From: Methylobacterium terricola
Lineage (GTDB): Bacteria > Pseudomonadota > Alphaproteobacteria > Rhizobiales > Beijerinckiaceae
Assembly: GCF_006151805.1 (NCBI RefSeq)
Contig: NZ_VDDA01000010.1
Coordinates: forward strand, 124,001-188,000
Length of the DNA: 64,000 nucleotides
Direction of reading: 5' to 3'
The notes beneath the pieces were generated by a model that saw only the letters and a program-made list of their open reading frames with translations, did no database searches and had not been told where the DNA came from. Positions 56,677 to 64,000 of the stretch are shown piece after piece. Made by a program: the position numbers and the translations under genes. The first letter of the stretch is position 1. Each line of letters opens with the position of its first letter.

Positions 56677-57166
56677 ATGCTTTGGCACCGGTCGGCACCT
56701 TCACGCTGAACTTCACCTCGCGCAGGGCGAAGTTGGAGTGGATCTGCTGCACCGCCGGGCAGGAGAACACCGCCTCCTGCAGGAAACGCTCGTAGTGCTG
56801 CGCGTCCCGCACCACGACCCGCAGCAGGTAATCGGCCTGGCCGGTGGTCGAGAAGCATTCGAGCACCTCGTCGCGGCCGCCGATCACCCGCTCGAACTCG
56901 GCGACGCCGGCGCGGTCGTGCTTGGCCAGCGTCACGTGGGCGAAGACGCATTGGCCGTGGCCGAGCGCCGCCGCATCGACGAGGGCGACGTAGCCGCGGA
57001 TGATCCCCCGCTCCTCCAGCGCCTTCAGGCGCCGCCAGGTCGGCGAGGTCGACAGGCCGATCCGCTGGGCGAGATCCTGCACCGAGAGCCGCGCATCGTC
57101 CTGCAAGGCGTCGAGGATCGCCCGCTCGAAGCGGTCGGGTGCGTCGGCGCGGTCAGGCATGAGCAT
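56675..57166 (-). CDS. Lrp/AsnC family transcriptional regulator
   Basis: The 163-residue protein has an N-terminal HTH (ILDALQDDARLSVQDLAQRI and STSPTWRRLKALEERGII) and a C-terminal RAM/AsnC ligand domain (VLECFSTTGQADYLLRVVV). It is divergent from the indolepyruvate oxidoreductase gene and probably controls it in response to an amino acid. An ATG two residues later is an alternative start. Confidence 0.92.
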   Translation of the reverse strand: MLMPDRADAPDRFERAILDALQDDARLSVQDLAQRIGLSTSPTWRRLKALEERGIIRGYVALVDAAALGHGQCVFAHVTLAKHDRAGVAEFERVIGGRDEVLECFSTTGQADYLLRVVVRDAQHYERFLQEAVFSCPAVQQIHSNFALREVKFSVKVPTGAKA

Positions 57167-57282
57167 GTCCCGGATCGGTGATTTTCGCCCCGTTCATACC
57201 TCCGCCACCGCTTTCGTGGAAGCAAACAGGCAGGTTTTGCCCGGCAGTCCGGCATAGCCTGGCGGCCGAGGAGATCCCGCCG

Positions 57283-60200
57283 ATGCCCGAGCTCGACCGC
57301 GCCTACCGCCTCGACGACCGCTTCGATCGCACGACCGGCCGGGCCTACCTGACCGGCACGCAGGCCCTGGTGCGGCTCCTCCTGGCGCAAGCAGCGATCG
57401 ACCGCCGCGACGGCCTGAACACCGCCGGCCTCGTATCCGGCTATCGCGGCTCGCCCCTCGGCGCCGTCGACCAGGAATTGTGGCGCGCCAAGGACCGGCT
57501 CGCGGCGGCCGGCATCCGCTTCCAGCCGGGCATCAACGAGGATCTCGCGGCGGCGGCCTTGCTCGGCAGCCAGCGGGTGGCGCTCGATCCGGCCGCCACC
57601 GTCGAGGGGGTGTTCGGCCTCTGGTACGGCAAGGGCCCGGGGGTCGACCGTTCCGGCGACGCGCTCAAGCACGGCAACGCCTATGGCAGTTCCCGTCGGG
57701 GCGGCGTGCTGGTCGTCGCCGGCGACGACCACGGCTGCGTCTCCTCGTCGATGTCGCACCAGAGCGACCTGGCGCTCGCCGCCTGGCACCTGCCGGTGAT
57801 CCACCCGGGCTCGATCGCCGAGTACGAGGCGTTCGGCTTGTGGGGCTTTGCCGCCTCGCGCTTTTCCGGCGCCTGGGTCGGGTTCAAGGCGATCTCCGAG
57901 GTGGTGGAGGGGGCAGCCTCGGTCGATCTCGCGCCGTTGCCGCACTTCGCCGCACCGGATTTCACCCCGCCTCCCGGCGGCCTGCATATCCGCTGGCCCG
58001 ACCTGCCGAGCCTCGCCATCGAGGCGCGGGCCCTGAACAAGCTCGATGCGGTGCGCGCCTTCGCCCGGGCCACCCCCCTCGACCGGCTGGTGGTGGCACC
58101 CGAGCGGCCGCGGCTCCTCGTCGTCACCGTCGGCAAGGCCCATGGCGATGCGATGGAAGCGTTCCGCCTGCTTGGCTACGGCCCGGATGCGCTCGCGGCC
58201 GGCGGCGTCGCGGTGCTGAAGGTCGGCCTCGTCCATCCCCTCGACAGCGCCCGGATCGCCGGCCTCGCGGCGGGCGTCGAGACGGTGCTGGTGATCGAGG
58301 AGAAGGCGGCGCTGGTCGAGCGCCAGCTGCGCGACGGCCTCTACGATCTCCCGGGGGACCGGCGCCCGCGCATCCTCGGCAAGCGCGACGCGAGCGGCGC
58401 GCCCCTGGTGCCGGACGTCGAGGAGCTGCGGCCTTCGCGCCTCGCCGGCCTCCTGGCGGAGGCCCTGCGCGGCCTCGGCCTTGCGGTGCACGAGCCGGAT
58501 GCCGTCCCGGCCGCCCCCGCCTCCGGGCCGTTGCCGGTCCGCACGCCCTACTTCTGCTCCGGCTGCCCGCACAACACCTCGACCCGGGTGCCGGAGGGCT
58601 CGCAGGCGCGGGCCGGCATCGGCTGCCACTTCATGGCGAACTGGATGGAGCGCGACACCACCGGCATCGTGCCGATGGGCGCCGAGGGCGTCGACTGGAC
58701 CGGCCAGGCACCGTTCACCCGCCAGGCCCACGTGTTCCAGAATCTCGGCGACGGCACCTACTTCCATTCCGGCCACGCGGCGATCCGGCAGGCAGTCGCG
58801 AGCGGGGCGAACATCACCTACAAGATCCTGTACAACGACGCGGTCGCGATGACCGGCGGCCAGCCCGTCGATGGCGTGCTCACCGTGCCGCAGATCACCC
58901 GGCTGGTGGCGGCCGAGGGCGCGGCCCGGGTCGTTGTGGTCTCGGACGATCCCGACCGGGTGGCGCGGGCGGCGGCCCGCGACCCCCTCGGCGCGGGCGT
59001 CGCCGTGCATCACCGCGACGAGCTCGACGCGGTCCAGCGCAGCTTGCGCGACACGCCCGGCGTCACCGTGCTGGTCTATGACCAGACCTGCGCCACCGAG
59101 GCGCGCCGGCGGCGCAAGCGCGGCCTGGCCGCCCCCGTCGCGCGGCGCGCGGTCATCAACCCTCTCGTCTGCGAGGGCTGCGGCGATTGCCAGGCGAAGT
59201 CGAACTGCCTCTCGGTCGTCCCGGTCGAGACCGAGTTCGGGCGAAAGCGCGCCATCGACCAGACCGGCTGCAACAACGACCTGTCCTGCCTCAAGGGCTT
59301 CTGCCCGTCCTTCGTCACGCTGGACGGCGCGACGCCGCGTCGCCGGCCGGGCGTCGCGGTCGCCCCGGAGGCCGTCGCGGCCCGCGCCGCCGCGCTTCCT
59401 GAGCCCGACACGATGCTGGGCGGGGCGCCCTACGAGATCCTGGTCGCCGGCGTCGGCGGCACCGGTGTGGTGACGGTCGGTGCGCTGATCACCATGGCGG
59501 CGCATCTCGAGGGACGCGGCGCCAGCGTGCTCGACTTCATGGGCTTCGCCCAGAAGGGCGGGCAGGTGCTGTCCTTCGTGCGGCTCGCTGCCGATCCGTC
59601 CGCCCTCCATCAGGTGCGGATCGACCGCGGCCGGGCCGATGCGGTGCTGGCCTGCGACCTCGTGGTAGCGGCGAGCGCGGAGGCATCCGCGGTGATCGAC
59701 CCCACCCGCACCCGCATCGTCGCCAACACCCACGAGATCCCGACCGGCACGACCCTGCGCGATCCGCATGCCCGCATCGACACCAGGATGCTCGAGAGCC
59801 TGCTCGCCCGCCGGGTCGGCGCCGGGGCATTGCGGAGCCTCGACGCCCAGGCGATGGCGGCGCGGCTGACCGGCGACGCGCAGGGAGCCAACGTGCTGCT
59901 CCTCGGCTTTGCGTGGCAATGCGGCCTCGTGCCGGTCTCCGGCGCCGCCCTCGACCAGGCGGTGGCGCTCAACGGCGTCGCGGTCCCGGGCAACCGCCTG
60001 GCGCTCGCCTGGGGCCGGCTGCTCGCCGCCGACCCGGCCTTCGTCGCGGCGCAGATCGCCCCGGAGGCGGCGCCGGCGCAGGACCTCGACGCGGTGATCG
60101 ACCGGCGGGCGGAGCACCTCGCCGCCTACCAGGACGAGGCCTACGCGGCGCGCTACCGCGCCCGGGTCGAGGCCGTGCGGCAGCGGGCCGGCGACGGCCT

Positions 60201-60738
60201 GGCCGAGGCGGTCGCCCGCTCGCTGTTCCGGTTGATGGCGATCAAGGACGAGTACGAGGTGGCGCGCCTCCACTCGGACCCCGCCTTCCACGCCCGCCTC
60301 TCGGAGGAATTCGAGGGGCCGGGCTCCGGCGGGCGCGTGCGCCCGACCTTCCACCTCGCCCCGCCCCTCCTCGCCCGGACCCGCCCCGGCGAATCCGAGC
60401 CGCGCAAGATCGCTTTCGGGCCGTGGGTGCTGCCGGTGCTGCGCGGGATCGCCGCCCTGAAGATCCTGCGCGGCCGGCGCTTCGATCCCTTGGCGCTGAT
60501 CGCCGAGCAGCGGGCGGTGCTCGCGACCTATGAGGCGCAGATCGATGCGGCACTCGCCCTCGTCGGCCGGGCCGACCCGACGATGTTGCGCGACCTTCTC
60601 GGGGCGCCGGAGGCGATCCGCGGCTTCGGCCCGGTCAAGGCCCGGGCGATCGCGGCGTGGCGCACGCGCAGCGAAGCGCTGCTGGCGGCGGCCCGGGCGG
60701 GGAACGATACAGGAGCGCCGCTGTCGCGGGCGGGGTAG
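57283..60738 (+). CDS. Indolepyruvate ferredoxin oxidoreductase, fused subunits
   Basis: The 1151-residue protein joins alpha, beta and gamma parts of a 2-oxoacid:ferredoxin oxidoreductase. Order: N-terminal pyrimidine-binding region (TAGLVSGYRGSPLGAVDQEL), TPP domain (GCHFMANWMERDTTG and LGDGTYFHSG), 4Fe-4S-type cysteines (CEGCGDCQAKSNC and CNNDLSCLKGFC), and the gamma domain (VAGVGGTGVVTVGALI). It oxidatively decarboxylates aryl pyruvates from aromatic amino acids to acyl-CoA. Only one cysteine cluster is present. The upstream in-frame extension is rejected, and the ATG at 57283 fits the family. Confidence 0.93.
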   Translation: MPELDRAYRLDDRFDRTTGRAYLTGTQALVRLLLAQAAIDRRDGLNTAGLVSGYRGSPLGAVDQELWRAKDRLAAAGIRFQPGINEDLAAAALLGSQRVALDPAATVEGVFGLWYGKGPGVDRSGDALKHGNAYGSSRRGGVLVVAGDDHGCVSSSMSHQSDLALAAWHLPVIHPGSIAEYEAFGLWGFAASRFSGAWVGFKAISEVVEGAASVDLAPLPHFAAPDFTPPPGGLHIRWPDLPSLAIEARALNKLDAVRAFARATPLDRLVVAPERPRLLVVTVGKAHGDAMEAFRLLGYGPDALAAGGVAVLKVGLVHPLDSARIAGLAAGVETVLVIEEKAALVERQLRDGLYDLPGDRRPRILGKRDASGAPLVPDVEELRPSRLAGLLAEALRGLGLAVHEPDAVPAAPASGPLPVRTPYFCSGCPHNTSTRVPEGSQARAGIGCHFMANWMERDTTGIVPMGAEGVDWTGQAPFTRQAHVFQNLGDGTYFHSGHAAIRQAVASGANITYKILYNDAVAMTGGQPVDGVLTVPQITRLVAAEGAARVVVVSDDPDRVARAAARDPLGAGVAVHHRDELDAVQRSLRDTPGVTVLVYDQTCATEARRRRKRGLAAPVARRAVINPLVCEGCGDCQAKSNCLSVVPVETEFGRKRAIDQTGCNNDLSCLKGFCPSFVTLDGATPRRRPGVAVAPEAVAARAAALPEPDTMLGGAPYEILVAGVGGTGVVTVGALITMAAHLEGRGASVLDFMGFAQKGGQVLSFVRLAADPSALHQVRIDRGRADAVLACDLVVAASAEASAVIDPTRTRIVANTHEIPTGTTLRDPHARIDTRMLESLLARRVGAGALRSLDAQAMAARLTGDAQGANVLLLGFAWQCGLVPVSGAALDQAVALNGVAVPGNRLALAWGRLLAADPAFVAAQIAPEAAPAQDLDAVIDRRAEHLAAYQDEAYAARYRARVEAVRQRAGDGLAEAVARSLFRLMAIKDEYEVARLHSDPAFHARLSEEFEGPGSGGRVRPTFHLAPPLLARTRPGESEPRKIAFGPWVLPVLRGIAALKILRGRRFDPLALIAEQRAVLATYEAQIDAALALVGRADPTMLRDLLGAPEAIRGFGPVKARAIAAWRTRSEALLAAARAGNDTGAPLSRAG

Positions 60739-60835
60739 GCCGATGCCGCCGGCCTGCGTCGGACCGGCGGATTGCGGCGGGGTGACGCCTCGCGTAGGCG
60801 GTATCGCACGACTGCCACCGCCACAGGTTGCCCCC

Positions 60836-61051
60836 ATGCGCCGCCGGACCCGTTCCCTCCTCGGGGCGATCGCGATGATCGCCTTCGTGATCGTCTACGC
60901 CCCCCTCGCCATGGCGCTCGCCGACAGCCGCATCGCGGAGACGCCGGCCGTGGTGCAGTCGGTGCTGTACGCGATCCTCGGCATCGCCTGGATCTTCCCG
61001 CTGATGCCGCTGATCCGCTGGATGGAACGGCCCGACCGCGATCCCACCTGA
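60836..61051 (+). CDS. DUF2842 small membrane protein
   Basis: The 71-residue protein has two hydrophobic helices (SLLGAIAMIAFVIVYAPLAM and SVLYAILGIAWIFPLMPLI) and ends IRWMERPD, the DUF2842 pattern common in alphaproteobacteria. The function is unknown. It stands about 100 bases after the oxidoreductase gene. Confidence 0.82.
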   Translation: MRRRTRSLLGAIAMIAFVIVYAPLAMALADSRIAETPAVVQSVLYAILGIAWIFPLMPLIRWMERPDRDPT

Positions 61052-61256
61052 GCTTTTTTTCCCGGGGAATCATCCCGGGACTCGCGATGGAGGCCGCGTG
61101 GCGCTTGAGCGGGGCCGTAAACCGTATGAGGGTGTGAACCGTCTGGTTAACGCCGGCTTTTCGCCCAAAATGGCTGCCAGAGACCGGGATGCGGCCCTCC
61201 GGCTTCGCGCTCCCGCCCCGTGCACCGATCGAACCTCGCAAGGCAGCCCCAGGCCC

Positions 61257-61622
61257 ATGCGCCACGCGCTCGCGCTCTTCCTCCTTCTCGGCCCCCTCGC
61301 CGGCGGCGCCCTGGCGCAGGGTGCGCCGCGCTCCGTCGGCGATTGCGAGCGCATCAAGGGCGATCTCGCCTATAACCAGTGCCTGTCGCTGTTCGGCCCC
61401 GCCGCGAAGAGCCTCGCGGCGGCGGCAGCCTCCGCAGCATCGGCGGCGGCGACCGCGATCCCGCGCCTGCCCGAGCCGCCGGCCCTGGGCGAGGCCGCCG
61501 AGCCGGCGCCCCGCGGCCGCCGCGGCTGGACCCGTCGCCTGCGCGGCGGACGGCAGAGCGCGACCTTCGCGGTCATCAGCGGGGGCGAGCGCCGGCATCA
61601 CCGCCGCCGGCGCCACCGCTGA
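61257..61622 (+). CDS. Small secreted hypothetical protein
   Basis: The 121-residue protein is not recognised. It has a signal peptide (MRHALALFLLLGPLAGGALA, cleavage after AQG), two cysteines in GDCERIKGDLAYNQCLSLFG, an Ala-rich stretch and a strongly basic C-terminus (RRHHRRRRHR). The Cys pair spacing suggests a small disulphide-bonded helical motif. It ends 4 bases before the stop of the convergent deacetylase gene. Confidence 0.65.
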   Translation: MRHALALFLLLGPLAGGALAQGAPRSVGDCERIKGDLAYNQCLSLFGPAAKSLAAAAASAASAAATAIPRLPEPPALGEAAEPAPRGRRGWTRRLRGGRQSATFAVISGGERRHHRRRRHR

Positions 61623-61626
61623 CGCC

Positions 61627-62682
61627 TCACGCCACGTCGAGCCGCCGGAAGCGGTTCCAGGCCAGGAACGGCACACCCGACAAAAGCGCGCGCAAGGCCG
61701 CGTCGCTCTGGAAGCAGCCATTGACCGAGACCCGCGGCAACGCGTGCAGGTGCGCGGCGTGGCCGGGGAAGAGGTGGCCGGGCCGCGTCGTCACGGCGGT
61801 GCGGTAGCCGGCCTCGCGGGCGAGCGCGAAGTCCCGCGCCCCGGCCGAGCCGGGATCGCCGACCGGGTAGGAGAAATGCTCCGGCACCCGGCCAAGCAAG
61901 GCGGCGAGCCGGTCCCGTCCCTCGACGATCTCGCGCCGGGCGAACGCCTCGTCGTGCTTGGCGAGCATCGGGTGCGACAGGGTGTGGGCGGCGAGCGTCA
62001 CCGCCTCGTCGCGGGCGAGCTCCCGCAGCTCGGGAGCCGACAGGCACAATTCGCCGGCGATCCGCTCCGCCGCGAGTCCCGCCTCGAGGCAGAGCCGCAG
62101 GGTCGCGGCGCGTAAGCTCTCCTCCGGCCCGGCCCGCAGGGCGCGGTAGGCTTCCGCGAAGGCGGCCGATTTCTGGGCATCGCCGACGGCGGCGAGGTCG
62201 AGCCCGACCTCCGGCAGGCGCACCCGGTCGAGGGCGCCAATCGCCCGTTCGAGCTCGATCCACCACAGCCGCCCGGTCCCGGCGGCGAAATCGTGGGTGA
62301 CGAACAGGGTCCAGGGCGCGCCGTGGCGGTGCAGGACCGGGGCCGCGTGCTCGAGGTTGTCGCGGTAGCCGTCATCGAAGGTCAGCACCGCGAAGGGCGG
62401 TCCGTCCTCGCCGAGGAGCCGCGGCACATCGGACAGCGCAACGATCGCGAAGCCGCGCGCCCGCAGGGCGGTCAGCGTGCGGTCGAGGAAGGCCGGGGTG
62501 ATCGCGAGCAGGCGGTTCGGCGCGTAGGCGCCCGGCGGCGGCTCGTCCGGCCGGACGTGGTGGAAGGTCAGGATCACGCCGCGGCCGCGGGCAACCGGCG
62601 CGAGCCAGCGGTCGGACCCCGTGGCCGCGATGGCGGCGAAGCCGGCATGGAACAGGCGGTGGCGAGCGGTGGCGGAGAGCAT
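61627..62682 (-). CDS. Polysaccharide deacetylase family protein
   Basis: The 351-residue NodB-type protein has the first motif LTFDDGYRDNLEHAAPVL (catalytic Asp pair) and the zinc-ligand HTLSHPM at the second motif. ILTFHHVRPDEPP precedes them. It likely removes N-acetyl groups from a polysaccharide, possibly peptidoglycan or exopolysaccharide. It has no clear signal peptide. It is divergent from the CelD-like gene, which often accompanies it. Confidence 0.87.
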   Translation of the reverse strand: MLSATARHRLFHAGFAAIAATGSDRWLAPVARGRGVILTFHHVRPDEPPPGAYAPNRLLAITPAFLDRTLTALRARGFAIVALSDVPRLLGEDGPPFAVLTFDDGYRDNLEHAAPVLHRHGAPWTLFVTHDFAAGTGRLWWIELERAIGALDRVRLPEVGLDLAAVGDAQKSAAFAEAYRALRAGPEESLRAATLRLCLEAGLAAERIAGELCLSAPELRELARDEAVTLAAHTLSHPMLAKHDEAFARREIVEGRDRLAALLGRVPEHFSYPVGDPGSAGARDFALAREAGYRTAVTTRPGHLFPGHAAHLHALPRVSVNGCFQSDAALRALLSGVPFLAWNRFRRLDVA

Positions 62683-62796
62683 GACCGCATCCTCACCACG
62701 GTCGGCGAAAGCTTCGTTACGCCGTTTGCGGATTCTGCACGCTTGCCCGGTACCTCATGGGAAGGCCATGCGAGGGCGGGGCGCGAGGGCGGGGCG

Positions 62797-63978
62797 ATGG
62801 GCGGGAGCGTGCAACTCGCGGCGGACGGGGCGGCGGCCGAGTCCGCGCCGGCGGTCGGGCTGAGGCCGGAGATCTTCTCGAGCCTCGCAGCGGCGGAAGG
62901 TCCGTGGCGCGCCCTCGAAGCGCTGCCCGGCGTCGTGATGACGCCCTACCAGCGCTTCGACTGGGTGAACGCCTTCGCCGCGGCCCTGCCCGGCAATGCC
63001 CGCCCCTGCCCGGTGCTGCTGCGCGACGCCGACGGCCGGCCCCGGGCGCTGCTGCCGCTGGCGGTGAAGCGCGAAGCCGGCATCCGGGTCGCCCGGGTGA
63101 TCGGCGGCCGCCACGCGAACTACCACATGCCGGTCTTCGCCGGCCCCGACGCCGCCGCCCTGCCGGGCGCGGCCTACCGTCAGGCCCTGGCGCAAGGAGG
63201 GCGCCGCGCCGGGATCGACGTGATCCACCTCGTCGACCAGCCGCGCCTGTGGAACGGAGTGGCGAACCCGCTGGCGGAAGGCCCGGCCTCGCCGAGCGAC
63301 GGCTACGGCCTGGCGCTCGCGGCCGATCCGGACGCGGTGCTCAAGCGCGTCATGAGCGGTGATGCGCGACGCAAGCTGCGCCAGAAGGAGAAGTGGCTGG
63401 TTGCCGCCCATGGCCCGGTGGAGCACCACGTCGCGGGCGACGCCGCGGAGGGCGAGGCGATCCTCGCCGCCTACCTCGCCCAGAAGGCGGAGCGCTTCGC
63501 CCAGCTCGGGATCAGCGATCCCTTCGCCGACCCGTCGGCGCGGCGCTTCCTCGCCGAGGCGCACCGGGCCGGCGCCCTGGAGCTGCATTCCTTGCGCACG
63601 CAGGCCGGGCGCGTCCTCGCGACCTTCGTGGGCGCCGTCGATGCGCACCGCTTCAGCGGCATGCTGACCTCGTTCGATCCCGATCCCGCGCTCGCCCGGT
63701 TCAGCCCCGGCGACCTGCTGCTCCAGTCACTGATCCGCGACCAGGCGCTCAGGGGCCGCACCGCCCTCGACCTCGGCGTCGGCGAGGCGCGCTACAAGGC
63801 CAGCGTCTGCGACGAGACCATCGGCCTCGTCGACGCGGTGCTGCCGGTGAGCCTGCGCGGCCGGGCCTTCGGGCTCGCCGCGGAGGCGGGCGGGCGCCTG
63901 AAGCGGCGGATCAAGCGTGATCCGCGGCTCTGGGCGCTGGTCGGGCGGGTGCGCAAGGCGATGGCGAGGTCGGCCTGA
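62797..63978 (+). CDS. CelD/BcsL-type GNAT acetyltransferase-like protein
   Basis: The 393-residue protein belongs to the FemAB-related CelD family, with two GNAT-like lobes. Typical segments are MTPYQRFDWVNAFAAALPGN, DARRKLRQKEKWLVAAHGPV and LDLGVGEARYKASVCDE. Such proteins are linked to cellulose or exopolysaccharide synthesis. The ATG at 62797 is in frame and gives the usual N-terminus. Its last 35 residues are basic. Confidence 0.8.
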   Translation: MGGSVQLAADGAAAESAPAVGLRPEIFSSLAAAEGPWRALEALPGVVMTPYQRFDWVNAFAAALPGNARPCPVLLRDADGRPRALLPLAVKREAGIRVARVIGGRHANYHMPVFAGPDAAALPGAAYRQALAQGGRRAGIDVIHLVDQPRLWNGVANPLAEGPASPSDGYGLALAADPDAVLKRVMSGDARRKLRQKEKWLVAAHGPVEHHVAGDAAEGEAILAAYLAQKAERFAQLGISDPFADPSARRFLAEAHRAGALELHSLRTQAGRVLATFVGAVDAHRFSGMLTSFDPDPALARFSPGDLLLQSLIRDQALRGRTALDLGVGEARYKASVCDETIGLVDAVLPVSLRGRAFGLAAEAGGRLKRRIKRDPRLWALVGRVRKAMARSA

Positions 63979-64000
63979 GGGCTCAGGCGGTCGGCCCCGA

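Noticed and set aside
63979..64000. Possible end of a minus-strand gene (stop at 63983-63985)
   Set aside because: Only about five codons are visible, too few to support a feature.

Overview
The window is a 64 kb piece of a very GC-rich alphaproteobacterial chromosome. It most resembles Methylobacterium/Methylorubrum (Hyphomicrobiales). The basis is gene content and order: lipid A and KDO genes followed by a DUF2093 gene, hdaA next to ppk and ppx, an NDUFA12-type complex I subunit, DUF2842, DUF2155, an MbfA ferritin-VIT fusion, an Omp25/31-like porin, and a rhodopsin with a Blh retinal-forming enzyme. No rRNA, tRNA, transposase, integrase or phage module was seen. Most of the window is ordinary core chromosome.

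Layout. 1-8.6 kb: an inositol-monophosphatase-like enzyme, a DapA-like aldolase, NADH pyrophosphatase and a thioesterase. A DctB/DctD-type two-component pair and an MHS-family organic-acid permease follow, with a sigma-54-type promoter upstream of the permease. 8.8-16 kb: an MFS exporter, RuvX, a UPF0173 metallohydrolase, a small gene with a CtrA-type box, and the GatCAB genes with a small membrane-protein gene inserted between gatA and gatB. 16-18.6 kb: GlcF and the MbfA iron exporter. 18.8-20 kb: a 19-repeat type I-E-like CRISPR array with an AT-rich leader and no cas genes in the window. 20-23.4 kb: an acyltransferase, waaA and lpxK in overlapping frames, then DUF2093 convergent to them. 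23.5-26 kb: a nucleoside salvage operon (cdd, PNP, deoA). 26-32.5 kb: ppx, ppk, hdaA and an AI-2E/PerM permease. 33-37.5 kb: an acyltransferase-3 protein, a class I glutamine amidotransferase and a bifunctional class A PBP. 37.5-39.3 kb: blh and a rhodopsin gene. 39.8-41 kb: DUF2155 and NDUFA12. 41.3-45.3 kb: nrdJ behind paired NrdR boxes. 45.4-50.7 kb: RidA and cupin proteins, a coiled-coil DUF1640 protein, divergent katA/oxyR, and an AbrB-type membrane protein. 50.9-55.4 kb: ilvA, lgt, a MidA-like methyltransferase and pgeF. 55.7-64 kb: an outer-membrane porin, an Lrp regulator divergent from a giant indolepyruvate ferredoxin oxidoreductase, small membrane and secreted proteins, a polysaccharide deacetylase and a CelD/GNAT-type protein.

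How genes work together. The most notable module is the rhodopsin/Blh pair. The rhodopsin keeps the Schiff-base Lys and the Asp acceptor but has Gly at the usual cytoplasmic donor site and a His on helix B, the pattern of the DTG group of proton pumps. Blh would cleave carotene to retinal, and a GGAAC-N17-GTT element upstream suggests general-stress (EcfG) control. Other readable circuits are DctBD with sigma-54 acting on the permease, NrdR acting on nrdJ, and OxyR at the katA/oxyR locus. The CRISPR array has no cas genes within the window and must rely on Cas proteins elsewhere, or be inactive.

Limits: all functions are assigned by reading motifs, without database searches. Promoters and operators are pattern matches only.
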